DNA of 64,000 nt from Pontibacillus chungwhensis (lineage in GTDB: Bacteria; Bacillota; Bacilli; Bacillales; BH030062), in the NCBI RefSeq assembly GCF_030166655.1, contig NZ_CP126446.1, positions 2,418,001 to 2,482,000 on the forward strand. The letters run 5' to 3'. The position numbers were made by a program, and so were the translations under genes. Every line of letters starts with the position of its first letter. Within the stretch, counting starts at the first letter, position 1. The notes beneath the pieces were generated by a model, which searched no databases, had not been told where the DNA came from, and saw nothing but the letters and a program-made list of their open reading frames with translations. Shown here one piece after another: positions 35,011-43,559 of this stretch.

Positions 35011-35739
35011 CTATTGATTTGGAGTCAATTGATGTAACCTAGCTCGAATCTCTTTTATAATAGTTCTATTCGTTTTGACCCTTGCATAATATTTGTCTTC
35101 CCCTTCAATCACATGCCATTTTGTTTCAGCAGTAGATGTTTTATCAAGCATATCTTCTACCGCTGCCACGTATTGATCCCACTTCTCCCGGTTTCTCCAG
35201 TCTTCCTTTGTAATCTTCCATTGCTTTAATGGATCTGCCTCTCTTTCCTTAAATCGCCTTAGCTGTTCTTCATTGGAGATGTGAAACCATAATTTAATCA
35301 CAATGTATTGATCCTGAACGAGTAACTTTTCAAAATCATTGATCTCATGATAGGCTCTATTCCATTCTGAATAATCCGCAAAGCCTTCCACTCTTTCTAC
35401 CAATACTCTTCCATACCAGGATCGATCAAATATACCGATCTCACCGTAAGCAGGTACCTTTGTCCAGAAACGTTTTAAATAATGATGCCTCTTTTCATTT
35501 GAAGAAGGGGCACTAATTGGATGTACAGAGAAACCACGCGGGTCCAGGCCACTGGTTAACCTTTTAATAGCTCCGCCTTTCCCTGCTGCATCCCATCCTT
35601 CACATACAATTAGCACACCAAGCTTATGATCTACTAACATCCGTTGAAGTTGAAGCAATTCCACCTGGGTTTGTTTCAACTCTTTCTTGTATTGCTTTTT
35701 GTCGTCTATCTGTAAAGAAAGGTCAACTGATTCAAGCAT
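35011..35739 (-). CDS. ppk2: Polyphosphate kinase 2 family protein
   Basis: 242 residues. Walker A CEGWDAAGKGGAI, the lid/Walker B region FDRSWYGRVLVERVEGF, and DPRGF between them are diagnostic of PPK2. It transfers phosphate between polyphosphate and nucleotides (NDP/NTP or NMP, depending on class, which I cannot assign). It is cytosolic. ATG start with AGGAGG. Terminated in the following A+T-rich spacer. Confidence 0.92.
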   Translation of the reverse strand: MLESVDLSLQIDDKKQYKKELKQTQVELLQLQRMLVDHKLGVLIVCEGWDAAGKGGAIKRLTSGLDPRGFSVHPISAPSSNEKRHHYLKRFWTKVPAYGEIGIFDRSWYGRVLVERVEGFADYSEWNRAYHEINDFEKLLVQDQYIVIKLWFHISNEEQLRRFKEREADPLKQWKITKEDWRNREKWDQYVAAVEDMLDKTSTAETKWHVIEGEDKYYARVKTNRTIIKEIRARLHQLTPNQ

Positions 35740-35931
35740 TCCCTCATCCTCCTACATGTTTTCTCTACTACCTCTTCTTTTAATGATGTTTTAGTTAAGA
35801 ATCATCATTTTACTTCGATCGATTAAATACAATGAGCCCTTACTCTTTAACTTCTTCCCTCATCCGATATTTTCCTTTTCTTTAATCCGTTTAAATCAAA
35901 AGGATCTAGACCATAATCTATTAATAAAGAA

Positions 35932-36082
35932 ATGCCGGCGGAAAGAGTTCAATCGTCATGCTTATGCATTGACCTATTTTGTCGTAATACTTATAGGTTC
36001 ACAATACTTTTATCTGTTAATTCGCAATCCTAAGGGAGTCTCTTCCTTAGCTCGTTTTATATGGATGACGCTGAAAACTTGA
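35932..36082 (+). pseudogene. Possible frameshifted small membrane-protein gene
   Basis: Within a 450-nt gap, an ATG (35932) begins a frame that soon looks non-coding. The adjacent frame from about 35940 to the TGA at 36080-36082 reads RRKEFNRHAYALTYFVVILIG and on through a basic tail, which looks like a real membrane segment with positive flanks but lacks a proper start. One indel near 35936 would join the two. Family not recognised; could be chance. The rest of 35740-36192 shows nothing clear apart from presumed promoters. Confidence 0.25.
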
Positions 36083-36192
36083 GAAATGGTATACCTTTTT
36101 GGCGAAATTTTGCCCGCTTCTACTATCGCAAATAGAAAATGACCTTTATAATAGACAAGCATGAACTTATCGAAGGAAAAGGTGTGTAAAAC

Positions 36193-37749
36193 ATGAGCTT
36201 ACTCACAGTAAAGAACTTAAGTCACGGCTTTGGGGATCGTGCGATCTTCGAGGACGTTTCTTTTCGTTTGTTAAAAGGAGAACACATTGGACTTATCGGA
36301 GCCAACGGTGAAGGTAAGTCTACTTTTATGAATATTATTACAGGTAAATTAGAGCCTGACGCGGGGAAAGTTACTTGGTCAAAGCGAGTGCGAGTTGGGT
36401 ATTTAGATCAACACGCAGACTTGAGCCAAGGTATGTCGATCCGTGATGTTTTACGAACAGCGTTCCAATATTTATTTGATATTGAAACTGAAATGAATGG
36501 TTTATTTGCCAAAATGGGTGAGGTAGAGCCAGAGGAACTTGAACAGTTGCTTGAAGAGACGGGACGAATGCAAGATGAATTAACAAACAATGACTTCTAC
36601 ACCATTGATGCCAAAGTAGAAGAAGTCGCAAACGGTCTTGGCCTGGATGATATTGGCTTAGAACGAGATGTGAACGATTTAAGCGGGGGACAGCGCACTA
36701 AGGTACTACTCGCTAAGCTACTTCTTGAAAAGCCAGATATCCTGCTACTCGACGAACCAACAAACTACTTGGACGTAGAACACATTGAGTGGTTGCGTAC
36801 GTTCCTTCAAAATTACGAGAACGCCTTTATCTTAATCTCACACGATATCCCATTCTTAAATAGCGTTGTAAACTTGATTTATCATATGGAAAACCAAGAG
36901 CTTACAAGGTACCCTGGCGACTATGATGAATTCTTACGTGTATATGAAATGAAGAAGCAACAAGTTGAGGCTGCCTATAAAAAACAGCAAAAAGAAATTG
37001 CCAACTTAAAAGATTTCGTGGCACGTAACAAGGCTAATGCTGCTACAAGTAAAATGGCGATGTCTCGTCAGAAGAAGCTTGATAAAATGGACGTCATTGA
37101 ACTGGATTCTGAAAAGCCAAAACCAAGTTTCAATTTTAAACAAGCCCGTACACCAGGCAAATATTTATTTGAAACGAAGGATCTTGTCATTGGGTACGAT
37201 GAACCCCTCTCAAGACCATTGAACTTAGAGATGGAACGTAATCAAAAGATTGCCCTTTCAGGTGCAAACGGAATTGGTAAGACAACCCTGCTTAAAAGTA
37301 TATTAGGAGAAATTCAGCCTGTCTCAGGTTCTGTTGAGCTTGGCGATCATCTCCATATCGGGTACTTTGAACAAGAGTTGAAAGAAGAAAGTAATAATAC
37401 CTGTATAGAAGAAATCTGGGAAGAATTTCGTCATCTTACACAGTACGAAGTTCGTTCCTCCCTTGCAAAGTGTGGCTTAACGCAAAAGCACATCGAAAGT
37501 AAAGTGAAAGTATTAAGTGGTGGCGAGAAGGCCAAAGTTCGTTTATGTAAGCTAATTAACAAAGAAACAAACCTGCTTGTCCTAGACGAACCGACCAACC
37601 ACCTTGATGTGGATGCGAAAGCAGAACTAAAGCGAGCGCTTAAAGATTATAAAGGAAGCGTCTTAATCATCTCACACGAACCTGACTTCTACCAGGATAT
37701 CGTAACGGATGTATGGAACTGCGAAGACTGGACAACAAAAGTATTCTAA
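36193..37749 (+). CDS. ABC-F family ATPase (YkpA/YbiT-like)
   Basis: 518 residues with two ABC domains and no membrane segments: Walker A GANGEGKST and GANGIGKTT, signatures LSGGQRTKV and LSGGEKAKV, Walker B LLLDEPTNYLD and LVLDEPTNHLD. A charged linker (about 255-300) joins them. ABC-F proteins act at the ribosome, in translation or antibiotic protection. This length and linker match the YkpA/YbiT housekeeping branch rather than resistance types. It ends in a strong terminator. Confidence 0.93.
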   Translation: MSLLTVKNLSHGFGDRAIFEDVSFRLLKGEHIGLIGANGEGKSTFMNIITGKLEPDAGKVTWSKRVRVGYLDQHADLSQGMSIRDVLRTAFQYLFDIETEMNGLFAKMGEVEPEELEQLLEETGRMQDELTNNDFYTIDAKVEEVANGLGLDDIGLERDVNDLSGGQRTKVLLAKLLLEKPDILLLDEPTNYLDVEHIEWLRTFLQNYENAFILISHDIPFLNSVVNLIYHMENQELTRYPGDYDEFLRVYEMKKQQVEAAYKKQQKEIANLKDFVARNKANAATSKMAMSRQKKLDKMDVIELDSEKPKPSFNFKQARTPGKYLFETKDLVIGYDEPLSRPLNLEMERNQKIALSGANGIGKTTLLKSILGEIQPVSGSVELGDHLHIGYFEQELKEESNNTCIEEIWEEFRHLTQYEVRSSLAKCGLTQKHIESKVKVLSGGEKAKVRLCKLINKETNLLVLDEPTNHLDVDAKAELKRALKDYKGSVLIISHEPDFYQDIVTDVWNCEDWTTKVF

Positions 37750-37754
37750 AACCA

Positions 37755-37784
37755 AAAACCAGGACCAATCAGGTCCTGGTTTTC
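37755..37784 (+). terminator. Terminator of the ABC-F gene
   Basis: AACCAGGACC and GGTCCTGGTT around a 5-nt loop, then TTTCCTTTT. Confidence 0.88.
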
Positions 37785-37822
37785 CTTTTGTATCTCGATC
37801 TTTATCACACTACAGCACAAAC

Positions 37823-37874
37823 GCGTGCCAGACACCCTTTACCACTCTAAAGGAGGAGCGGGTGTCTGGCACGC
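37823..37874. repeat. Dispersed palindromic repeat, copy 1
   Basis: GCGTGCCAGACACCC (37823-37837) is perfectly mirrored at 37860-37874 around a 22-nt loop. The core GGTGTCTGGCAC resembles the GGTGTCTGACACC palindromes at 54027 and 55919. ACTAAAGCGG occurs just beyond it (about 37883), again as in the other copies. It lies between convergent genes. Confidence 0.75.
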
Positions 37875-37897
37875 TTTATTTCACTAAAGCGGTTTTC

Positions 37898-39223
37898 TTA
37901 CAATAACAATAAGCCTAGGGAGATAAATATACCGCTTATGATGAGGACAATTAAACAAAAGCCCATGATATCTTTAGCTTTTAAACCCGCGATAGCTAAG
38001 GCAGGTAATGCCCAGAAGGGTTGAATCATATTGGTCCAGGCATCTCCCCATGCTACTGCCATTGCGGTTTTAGGAATGGAGACACCTAGTTCTTTGGCAG
38101 CTTCAAGCATAATAGGAGCTTGCACCGCCCATTGTCCACCACCTGAAGGCACAAAGAAGTTTACAATTCCAGCGCTAATAAAGGCGAAGAAAGGAAATGT
38201 AAATTCAGTTGAAATGTTCACAAACCACGAGGACATTTCTTGCGCGAAACCAGAAGCCACCATCATCCCCATAATTCCCGCATAGAATGGGAACTGAATG
38301 ATAATTCCACTAGCTCCACTTACAGCTTCCTTCACAGATTCAATAAAGGCTTTAGGCGTTCCATGAAACAGAATACCAAGGAACAAGAAACCAAAGTTTA
38401 CAATATTCAAGTTGAGTTGAAATCCGTTGCTGACAAAATAATAAATGAGAAATGCCAGCCCCAGAACACCAGTTATTATAGCAAGGATCTTACTATGCTC
38501 TAGACGATCAGCTGGGGTCATTTCTTCTTTATCGAGTGTAGCCGCTTGATAATCTTTGCCTTCGTCTAACAAAGAGCGATCAATAACGACTCTCTCCTCT
38601 TTCTCTGGCATCATACGGTAATTAAGTATAGGTAATACAATAAATAATGAGCCAACTATCGCCAAATTAAATACGGAGAAAATGGTTTCATCCGTTTGTA
38701 TAATTCCTATGATACCTTGCGAGAAATGATCCGGGGTAGCAATCGTTAATGGAATGGATCCTGCTAATCCTCCATGCCACACAAGGAAGCCTGAGTAAGC
38801 ACTTGCAATAAGCAAACGATAATCAACATTCTCCACTTGCTTGGCTAATTCTTTCGCAAATAATGCCCCAATAACAAGACCAAATCCCCAGTTCACCCAA
38901 CTTGCTAATAAGGATACAAGGGTGACAAATACGATTGCTTGGCCAGGTGAATTTGGTTTTGATGCAAGACCACTCAGGATCCTTTTAAATAACGGACTGC
39001 TTGCCAACACAAACCCCGTGACAAGAACTAACACCATTTGCATGGAAAAGGTTAATAAATTCCAAAATCCTTCTCCCCAATATTGAACCATTTCGACAGG
39101 AGTACTCCCCGTAACTCCCATACCTAGTAAAAATACAACGAGTGTAAGAATAATGACAAACACAAATGGGTCTGGCAAATATCTTTGCATGAGCCTATTC
39201 GAAAAATCAATTGCTCGTTTCAT
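37898..39223 (-). CDS. atoE: Short-chain fatty acid transporter (AtoE family)
   Basis: 441 residues, about 12 hydrophobic segments, starting RAIDFSNRLMQRYLPDPFVF and containing SWVNWGFGLVIGALFAKELA, FFVPSGGGQWAVQAPIM and WGDAWTNMIQPFWALPALAIAG, all typical of AtoE/TIGR00366 carriers for acetoacetate, butyrate and similar acids. It would feed CoA-dependent degradation such as the operon at 15-26 kb. ATG with AGGGAGGG. A cre-like site 19 nt upstream suggests glucose repression. Confidence 0.9.
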   Translation of the reverse strand: MKRAIDFSNRLMQRYLPDPFVFVIILTLVVFLLGMGVTGSTPVEMVQYWGEGFWNLLTFSMQMVLVLVTGFVLASSPLFKRILSGLASKPNSPGQAIVFVTLVSLLASWVNWGFGLVIGALFAKELAKQVENVDYRLLIASAYSGFLVWHGGLAGSIPLTIATPDHFSQGIIGIIQTDETIFSVFNLAIVGSLFIVLPILNYRMMPEKEERVVIDRSLLDEGKDYQAATLDKEEMTPADRLEHSKILAIITGVLGLAFLIYYFVSNGFQLNLNIVNFGFLFLGILFHGTPKAFIESVKEAVSGASGIIIQFPFYAGIMGMMVASGFAQEMSSWFVNISTEFTFPFFAFISAGIVNFFVPSGGGQWAVQAPIMLEAAKELGVSIPKTAMAVAWGDAWTNMIQPFWALPALAIAGLKAKDIMGFCLIVLIISGIFISLGLLLL

Positions 39224-39241
39224 AAAACTCCCTCCCTTTTA

Positions 39242-39255
39242 TTAAAGCGTTTTCA
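39242..39255. promoter_or_regulatory. Candidate cre site upstream of atoE
   Basis: TGAAAACGCTTTAA on the minus strand fits the cre consensus TGWNANCGNTNWCA except at one position. It is 19-32 nt upstream of the atoE ATG, a position suited to roadblock or initiation control by CcpA. Confidence 0.45.
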
Positions 39256-39357
39256 AAATACCCCACCTACTAAACTACCAAAACAAACCTTTTAATTCAA
39301 ATAATTTTTTGATTATTACAAAATATATAACAGGCCATTAGCCATTATTCATAAGAA

Positions 39358-39392
39358 AAGAGCGAACCTCCTGATTAGGACGATTCGCTCTC
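39358..39392 (-). terminator. Terminator overlapping the M15 peptidase stop
   Basis: On the minus strand GAGCGAA and TTCGCTC pair around a loop that includes the stop codon region, followed by TTTTC. Confidence 0.65.
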
Positions 39393-39989
39393 CTTTGACT
39401 CTTTTCTTTCCTTGTTTTCTACTTCTGGCCTTTTTCCATACTTCAATTCACGAATCGATAATCCAAAATCCATTTGGAGATGAGGGTAATCCTTAAAGGA
39501 GCTCCAATCTCCTCCCCACTCGAACCCTAAGTCCTTAGCAATTGCGACCACTTCCATCCAATCTGCTTTTCCGTTCCCATTTCCATCACGGCTTGTATCC
39601 CATACGACATCTCCGCTCTTGGTGCGTAAGGCAAAGTCAATAGCAAGTCCATAATTATGATAAGATTCCCCGCCATCCGCATGGGTTACGACAGATCCAT
39701 TATCTGTTCGGCCTTGCGCATATAATTCATTCTGTCTTTCGATTGATCGATGGCCATCGGTAATCACTACAGAAATCCCTTTATCTTCAGCTCTATTTAC
39801 TAATGTATTTTTAGCTTCTTCTACTTTAGGATGCAGATCCGTAGGCATAGACACATCCTTCTTCTTTATAGGTTGAAAAACATCCTTCGTGCTTTCCACC
39901 GAGTCGGTATTGGCTATTAGCCATAGTACAAGAAACCCGGCACCCACAAACAGTATTAAAAAAGCTACGATGTTTAATAATAATTTCAA
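39375..39989 (-). CDS. Membrane-anchored M15 peptidoglycan endopeptidase (CwlK-like)
   Basis: 204 residues: a signal anchor (about 5-26), then a LAS-type D-Ala-D-Ala carboxypeptidase/L-Ala-D-Glu endopeptidase domain. Zinc ligands His111 and Asp118 (SYHNYGLAIDFAL) and His170 (DYPHLQMDF) are all present, with TDGHRSIERQNELY before them. It cuts peptidoglycan stem peptides outside the membrane. The first codon is TTG with AGAGGAA about 10 nt upstream, so the exact start is less sure. Confidence 0.9.
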   Translation of the reverse strand: MKLLLNIVAFLILFVGAGFLVLWLIANTDSVESTKDVFQPIKKKDVSMPTDLHPKVEEAKNTLVNRAEDKGISVVITDGHRSIERQNELYAQGRTDNGSVVTHADGGESYHNYGLAIDFALRTKSGDVVWDTSRDGNGNGKADWMEVVAIAKDLGFEWGGDWSSFKDYPHLQMDFGLSIRELKYGKRPEVENKERKESKESESS

Positions 39990-40150
39990 CAGTTGTGCAT
40001 TCCTCTCAGTGTAACTTTCTATTTATGTTTAGAATATCACATTGAAATGCTTTGAAGCATCAAGGGAACACCTATCAATGCGCCCAGGGAGTTTAACGTT
40101 TACAAAAAAGAGGAAATATATCCCTAAAGTAATCAAACGGAGGGTTAAAA

Positions 40151-40348
40151 ATGGCTGAGAAGAAACAGCAAAACCGAAAACTTACTGAGAACGATCAGAG
40201 CTTTAAAGAAAAGAAAGAAAAAGAAGGCTTAATAGACGGAGTCCCAACAGAAGATCAACGAGAAGAGCAAGTTGAAGAACAAAAGAAAACAAAATCAAAA
40301 GATGATTCCTCTACAGAAGAACTGTATAGTGAAGATTTTCGGAAATAA
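40151..40348 (+). CDS. Small highly charged protein, unknown
   Basis: 65 residues, very rich in Lys, Glu, Gln and Asp, with no hydrophobic segment; probably disordered. ATG with GGAGGGTT upstream. No family recognised; length and composition recall small stress or spore proteins of Bacillaceae, but nothing specific supports that. Confidence 0.6.
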   Translation: MAEKKQQNRKLTENDQSFKEKKEKEGLIDGVPTEDQREEQVEEQKKTKSKDDSSTEELYSEDFRK

Positions 40349-40442
40349 TATTCTATGAGGTTTACAAATTTCTATAGCGGGTATTCTTAAGATCAGCAAC
40401 ACTTAATTAAATAGGTAGTAATAATAGCAGTTTGGAAACGTA

Positions 40443-40471
40443 TTGACATTACACACAATAGATACTATAAT
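40443..40471 (+). promoter_or_regulatory. Consensus sigma-A promoter of the candidate ncRNA
   Basis: TTGACA (40443-40448) and TATAAT (40466-40471), both perfect, with a 17-nt spacer. It is the only promoter I saw in the window with both boxes perfect, and no protein-coding gene follows for about 430 nt. Confidence 0.88.
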
Positions 40472-40477
40472 TAATTA

Positions 40478-40788
40478 TTGTGCCTTCGATAAAAGGCAAA
40501 TAAATATCGGAAATTGAAAGAGTGATGTGTATGAGACTGGCATTCTGCTATGTTTTAATACGACTTAATCACACTGGATCAGCTTCGGAGCTGTAAGGAT
40601 GCAATAGAGGTAGGGATTGCGTCGTTTAAGTTGAAAAACTACCTTGTAGAATTTATAAACCGCGGCAGTGTTTGACGATCTAATCAAACACAGACCTTGC
40701 TAAATAAGCAAGCAAGATAAATGAGTAAAATCATTTTTTCCTAAGTACGATAACAAAGCGAGTCAGGTGACGACCTGGCTCGCTTTTC
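40478..40788 (+). ncRNA. Candidate structured non-coding RNA, unknown family
   Basis: Starts 6-7 nt after a perfect -10 and ends at a strong terminator. Predicted elements: (1) hairpin GCCTT/AAGGC (40482-40497) whose loop CGATA can pair with TATCG at 40505-40509, an H-type pseudoknot; (2) CAGCT-TCGG-AGCTG (40580-40593); (3) GATGCAAT/ATTGCGTC (40598-40623) whose loop AGGTAG can pair with CTACCT at 40639-40644, a second pseudoknot; (4) GTGTTTGA/TCAAACAC (40668-40691); (5) CTTGCT/AGCAAG (40696-40712). It does not match tmRNA, RNase P, SRP, 6S, or a riboswitch class I know. A 21-codon frame (ATG 40531) exists inside but has a weak ribosome site. Confidence 0.7.
40756..40788 (+). terminator. Terminator of the candidate ncRNA
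   Basis: AAGCGAGTCAGGT (40756-40768) and ACCTGGCTCGCTT (40773-40785) form a 13-bp stem with one G-T pair and a GACG loop, followed by TT(CC). A weaker hairpin with T-run at 40719-40739 could end a shorter form. Confidence 0.85.
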
Positions 40789-40904
40789 CAATTTCAATCT
40801 CCTTTTTTCTCTACTTTTTTCAAATCCCCCCTAGTTAATAAAGGATTTTATACGCATTCAACGAATAGGTAACAGTGCATATTCTATTGAAAGGTGTTTA
40901 GTCT

Positions 40905-41519
40905 ATGAAACCCTGGCGTAAAGAAACCTCATTATTTCTTACCTCTAATTTTATTTTATGGATTTACATAGAAGGACTTATTTTTATAACTGCTATCACA
41001 GGAAACTTTGTTAATCTTAAAGAAATAATTTTTGGGATTCTTTTAGTGAGTGCATTTACTGGACTTATTTTTGTATGGGGATTGGTTCTTCCTTTGCTAG
41101 GAATAAGGTTTATTTTAAAGAGAAAAAAGAAATTTCACCATATACGAGTAGCTGGTCATTTCATTGGTGGGTGGATCATTGTAGCCCTCCTATTCACCGG
41201 TACATTCAAAGGCTATGATATGTGGGAGCAAAGAGTCGTATTCGGTGGCGAAGATGGGAAGAAATCTCTTTTAAAACAAGGAAAATCCTATGCAGAAAAG
41301 GAGTTAAGCTCAGATTACAACCTATACGATTACAATTTTTCATCTGCAATGTTTATGCCTAAAGATGAATCTGTCATGACTGGAGATGATCATGCAACTG
41401 TGATCCTTCGTTACAAAAATAATAGATGTATTCAAGATGGCCAATCAAATTGCTACACAATAATTACTTCCAGATATCACAGCGGGAAATGGTCACCCTT
41501 CTTTATGAAAAAAAATTAG
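40905..41519 (+). CDS. Membrane protein of unknown function
   Basis: 204 residues with three hydrophobic segments in the first half (about 10-35, 40-65, 80-105) and a soluble C-terminal half containing a Cys pair (NNRCIQDGQSNCYTI) that could form a disulfide outside the cell. No family recognised. ATG with GAAAGGTG. It follows the ncRNA terminator by about 115 nt, so it should have its own promoter. Confidence 0.65.
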   Translation: MKPWRKETSLFLTSNFILWIYIEGLIFITAITGNFVNLKEIIFGILLVSAFTGLIFVWGLVLPLLGIRFILKRKKKFHHIRVAGHFIGGWIIVALLFTGTFKGYDMWEQRVVFGGEDGKKSLLKQGKSYAEKELSSDYNLYDYNFSSAMFMPKDESVMTGDDHATVILRYKNNRCIQDGQSNCYTIITSRYHSGKWSPFFMKKN

Positions 41520-41535
41520 AGACACAGGGACTGTA

Positions 41536-41841
41536 TTATTCACTTCTTCTGATAACCTTAGTGGCCACTTCTTGATTTCCTAATTTCTTCACCCAGATGC
41601 TTACATGGTCACCTACCGAAATCCCTTTTACTTTATCTCCTTCTATTTCTGTATTCTCACCTATTAGAATCTTATACACAGGGTATTCCGCTTCCGGGTC
41701 ATTGGCTGGTGGTGAAACAACGATACTCTTCCCTCCTTCTTCTACCTCGTCAACATAAAAACCACTGTAATCCGCTCTTTGCATCAGTGTGATTCCTATT
41801 ATTCCAACGAGGATAACCGCAGCTCCTATCCATCTCTTCAT
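41536..41841 (-). CDS. DUF3221/YobA-like membrane-anchored protein
   Basis: 101 residues: an N-terminal anchor (about 4-22), then a small beta-rich domain GFYVDEVEEGGKSIVVSPP..., VGDHVSIWVKKL. This matches the DUF3221 group of small secreted Bacillus proteins (YobA). Function unknown. ATG with AAGGAG. Confidence 0.75.
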   Translation of the reverse strand: MKRWIGAAVILVGIIGITLMQRADYSGFYVDEVEEGGKSIVVSPPANDPEAEYPVYKILIGENTEIEGDKVKGISVGDHVSIWVKKLGNQEVATKVIRRSE

Positions 41842-41988
41842 CCTGCACCGCTCCTTCGCTTGGATTTACCCATTAGTCGTACAACCCTTCTCCCAGGTTG
41901 CACTTTCTCAGGAAGTTTACAATCTTCTCCCACAAATTTCCCTTCGTTTGATACGATTGAATAAACATCGAATCAAAGGGGTACCCAA

Positions 41989-43389
41989 ATGAGAAATAGG
42001 ATTACGATTGCCATTATAATGATCCTCTTAATCGGAATTGGTTTATATACATCAATGGATACACCTGAAGAAATACAACCTATAGATCTTGAATCCGTAA
42101 AGGTAGCTCATAACATGGATGAGGTAAAAAACTTTTACTATCAAAACCTAAGTGGTCTAAAACGCGCTGAATCTTTAGGGTTAACAGAAGATATTGATAA
42201 AACCTATGATGTAGGAGGAATTGATGGAGAGATTACATTTGATGAAGCATGGTACAACGGGAAGAATCTATACGTTTTATACCATCGGAAAGTATCCTCC
42301 GTCGGAATAGGAACATCACCAAATGGTGAAGAACAACCTGTACCACACTTATATTCAGAAGAAAACACGCCTTATACAATCGAAGTTAATCAACAATTGT
42401 CTCCGCTGATCGTTTTGACATCAGGGCTAGCAAGAGGGAAAGGGATACAACTTAATAATAGGTTTTACTCCAGCTTAACATTAGCTGTTCCTCAGGACGT
42501 AAAGGTCATAGGGGAAAACGCTTTGGTGAACGGCACATCCATGGTGAACATTAATGGAGAATCAAAAGAAGTGACTTTTTCTTTCAAGATCGATGCTAAA
42601 GAAGATGTTGTAGAGAGATTTGAGCTTTCACAAACCTTCACCTATAAAAACGTTTCTGTAACACTAGATTCGATTGAAATGGGCACATTTGGTACAAAGC
42701 TTTTCACCCATATCAATCATCCTAAAGGTGGTCGTCCTAAAGAGATTCAGATCGCAGCGAGCACCCCTGACTCTGAACAGATTGAATTTGTACAAAGGCT
42801 AGTGCCTAATAAGGAAACACGTGAAGTGACAAACGACTATATTCTGAATGGGTTTGAAGCTGTTCATTCCATACCTAAAAGTTTAGACATTACATTAAAG
42901 AGCATACAATTAAATGGTCATAAAGACTTCTCCTTTAAAATGGATACTACCCGGTTACCACAGGGATTAGGAGAAAACGATTCCTATGAAGAGCACCCGA
43001 ATGAGGTCATCAAAAAAATTGATGATTCAGCGGTAAGCCTTTCTTCTATTAAATATGATCGTGATTATTTATCCTTTACTCTAGCAAGGAAATCAATGAA
43101 CTCTTTAAATGCTCCTTATAAAACGATTAGCTTCCATACTGGCCCTAAGGTGTCTGGGGTAGCCAATGAAACCGAGTCCCCTTTTTCCGTAGATGCATCA
43201 AAAGCAGATGGCTCAGAGATCCCCATTGGATACACCGGAAATCGCGCAGAAGTGAACAATGGGGAAGAGAAACTGAGGTTTAACATTCCATCTGAAGCAA
43301 TAGTGAATTCTCCCTACATCACTGTTTCACTTACCAACCTCCCTTCTAAAGTTGTTTTCGATGAAAGAAGAATGGTGAAGTTGAACTAA
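41989..43389 (+). CDS. Large secreted/anchored protein, DUF4179/DUF5643-like
   Basis: 466 residues with one N-terminal membrane segment (TIAIIMILLIGIGLYTSM) and a long beta-rich exterior part. Segments such as FTYKNVSVTLDSIEMGTFGTKL recall the DUF5643/DUF4179 repeats found in Bacillaceae anti-sigma-like or cell-surface proteins, but I see no enzymatic motif and the match is weak. AAAGGGG 7 nt before the ATG. Function unknown. Confidence 0.65.
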   Translation: MRNRITIAIIMILLIGIGLYTSMDTPEEIQPIDLESVKVAHNMDEVKNFYYQNLSGLKRAESLGLTEDIDKTYDVGGIDGEITFDEAWYNGKNLYVLYHRKVSSVGIGTSPNGEEQPVPHLYSEENTPYTIEVNQQLSPLIVLTSGLARGKGIQLNNRFYSSLTLAVPQDVKVIGENALVNGTSMVNINGESKEVTFSFKIDAKEDVVERFELSQTFTYKNVSVTLDSIEMGTFGTKLFTHINHPKGGRPKEIQIAASTPDSEQIEFVQRLVPNKETREVTNDYILNGFEAVHSIPKSLDITLKSIQLNGHKDFSFKMDTTRLPQGLGENDSYEEHPNEVIKKIDDSAVSLSSIKYDRDYLSFTLARKSMNSLNAPYKTISFHTGPKVSGVANETESPFSVDASKADGSEIPIGYTGNRAEVNNGEEKLRFNIPSEAIVNSPYITVSLTNLPSKVVFDERRMVKLN

Positions 43390-43423
43390 CATCTAAATGT
43401 ATGTGCCTAAACCAAAAGACTAA

Positions 43424-43540
43424 TCAAGCTTTCGGTTCGGCTATGCTTCGGCAGAATCCGTCGAATCCGTTAACTTTATGGTCGTCATTGCCGTTATTAC
43501 AATCGTACAAATGAGAGCTTTGGACTATAAAGCACATTAA
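43424..43540 (+). pseudogene. C-terminal remnant of a sugar ABC permease (MalF-type)
   Basis: 38 in-frame codons before a TAA read FRFGYASAESVESVNFMVVI, then AVITIVQMRALDYK. The GYASA motif followed by a last membrane segment is how MalF/LacF-type permeases end. It has no start and a stop directly upstream. It lies 19 nt before the start of a second broken permease, the gene order of an intact sugar ABC operon. Confidence 0.7.
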
Positions 43541-43559
43541 GGGGGGAGAAGAGTCCATT

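Noticed and set aside
34938-35020. Short acidic frame after the PPK2 stop (NSEDFSNFEKTKEIEQ...)
   Set aside because: It has a coding-like look but no start codon in frame; it could be chance or a tiny remnant, and the evidence is too thin.
40531-40596. 21-codon frame inside the candidate ncRNA
   Set aside because: Weak ribosome site and overlap with predicted stems; kept only as a note because a dual-function RNA is possible.
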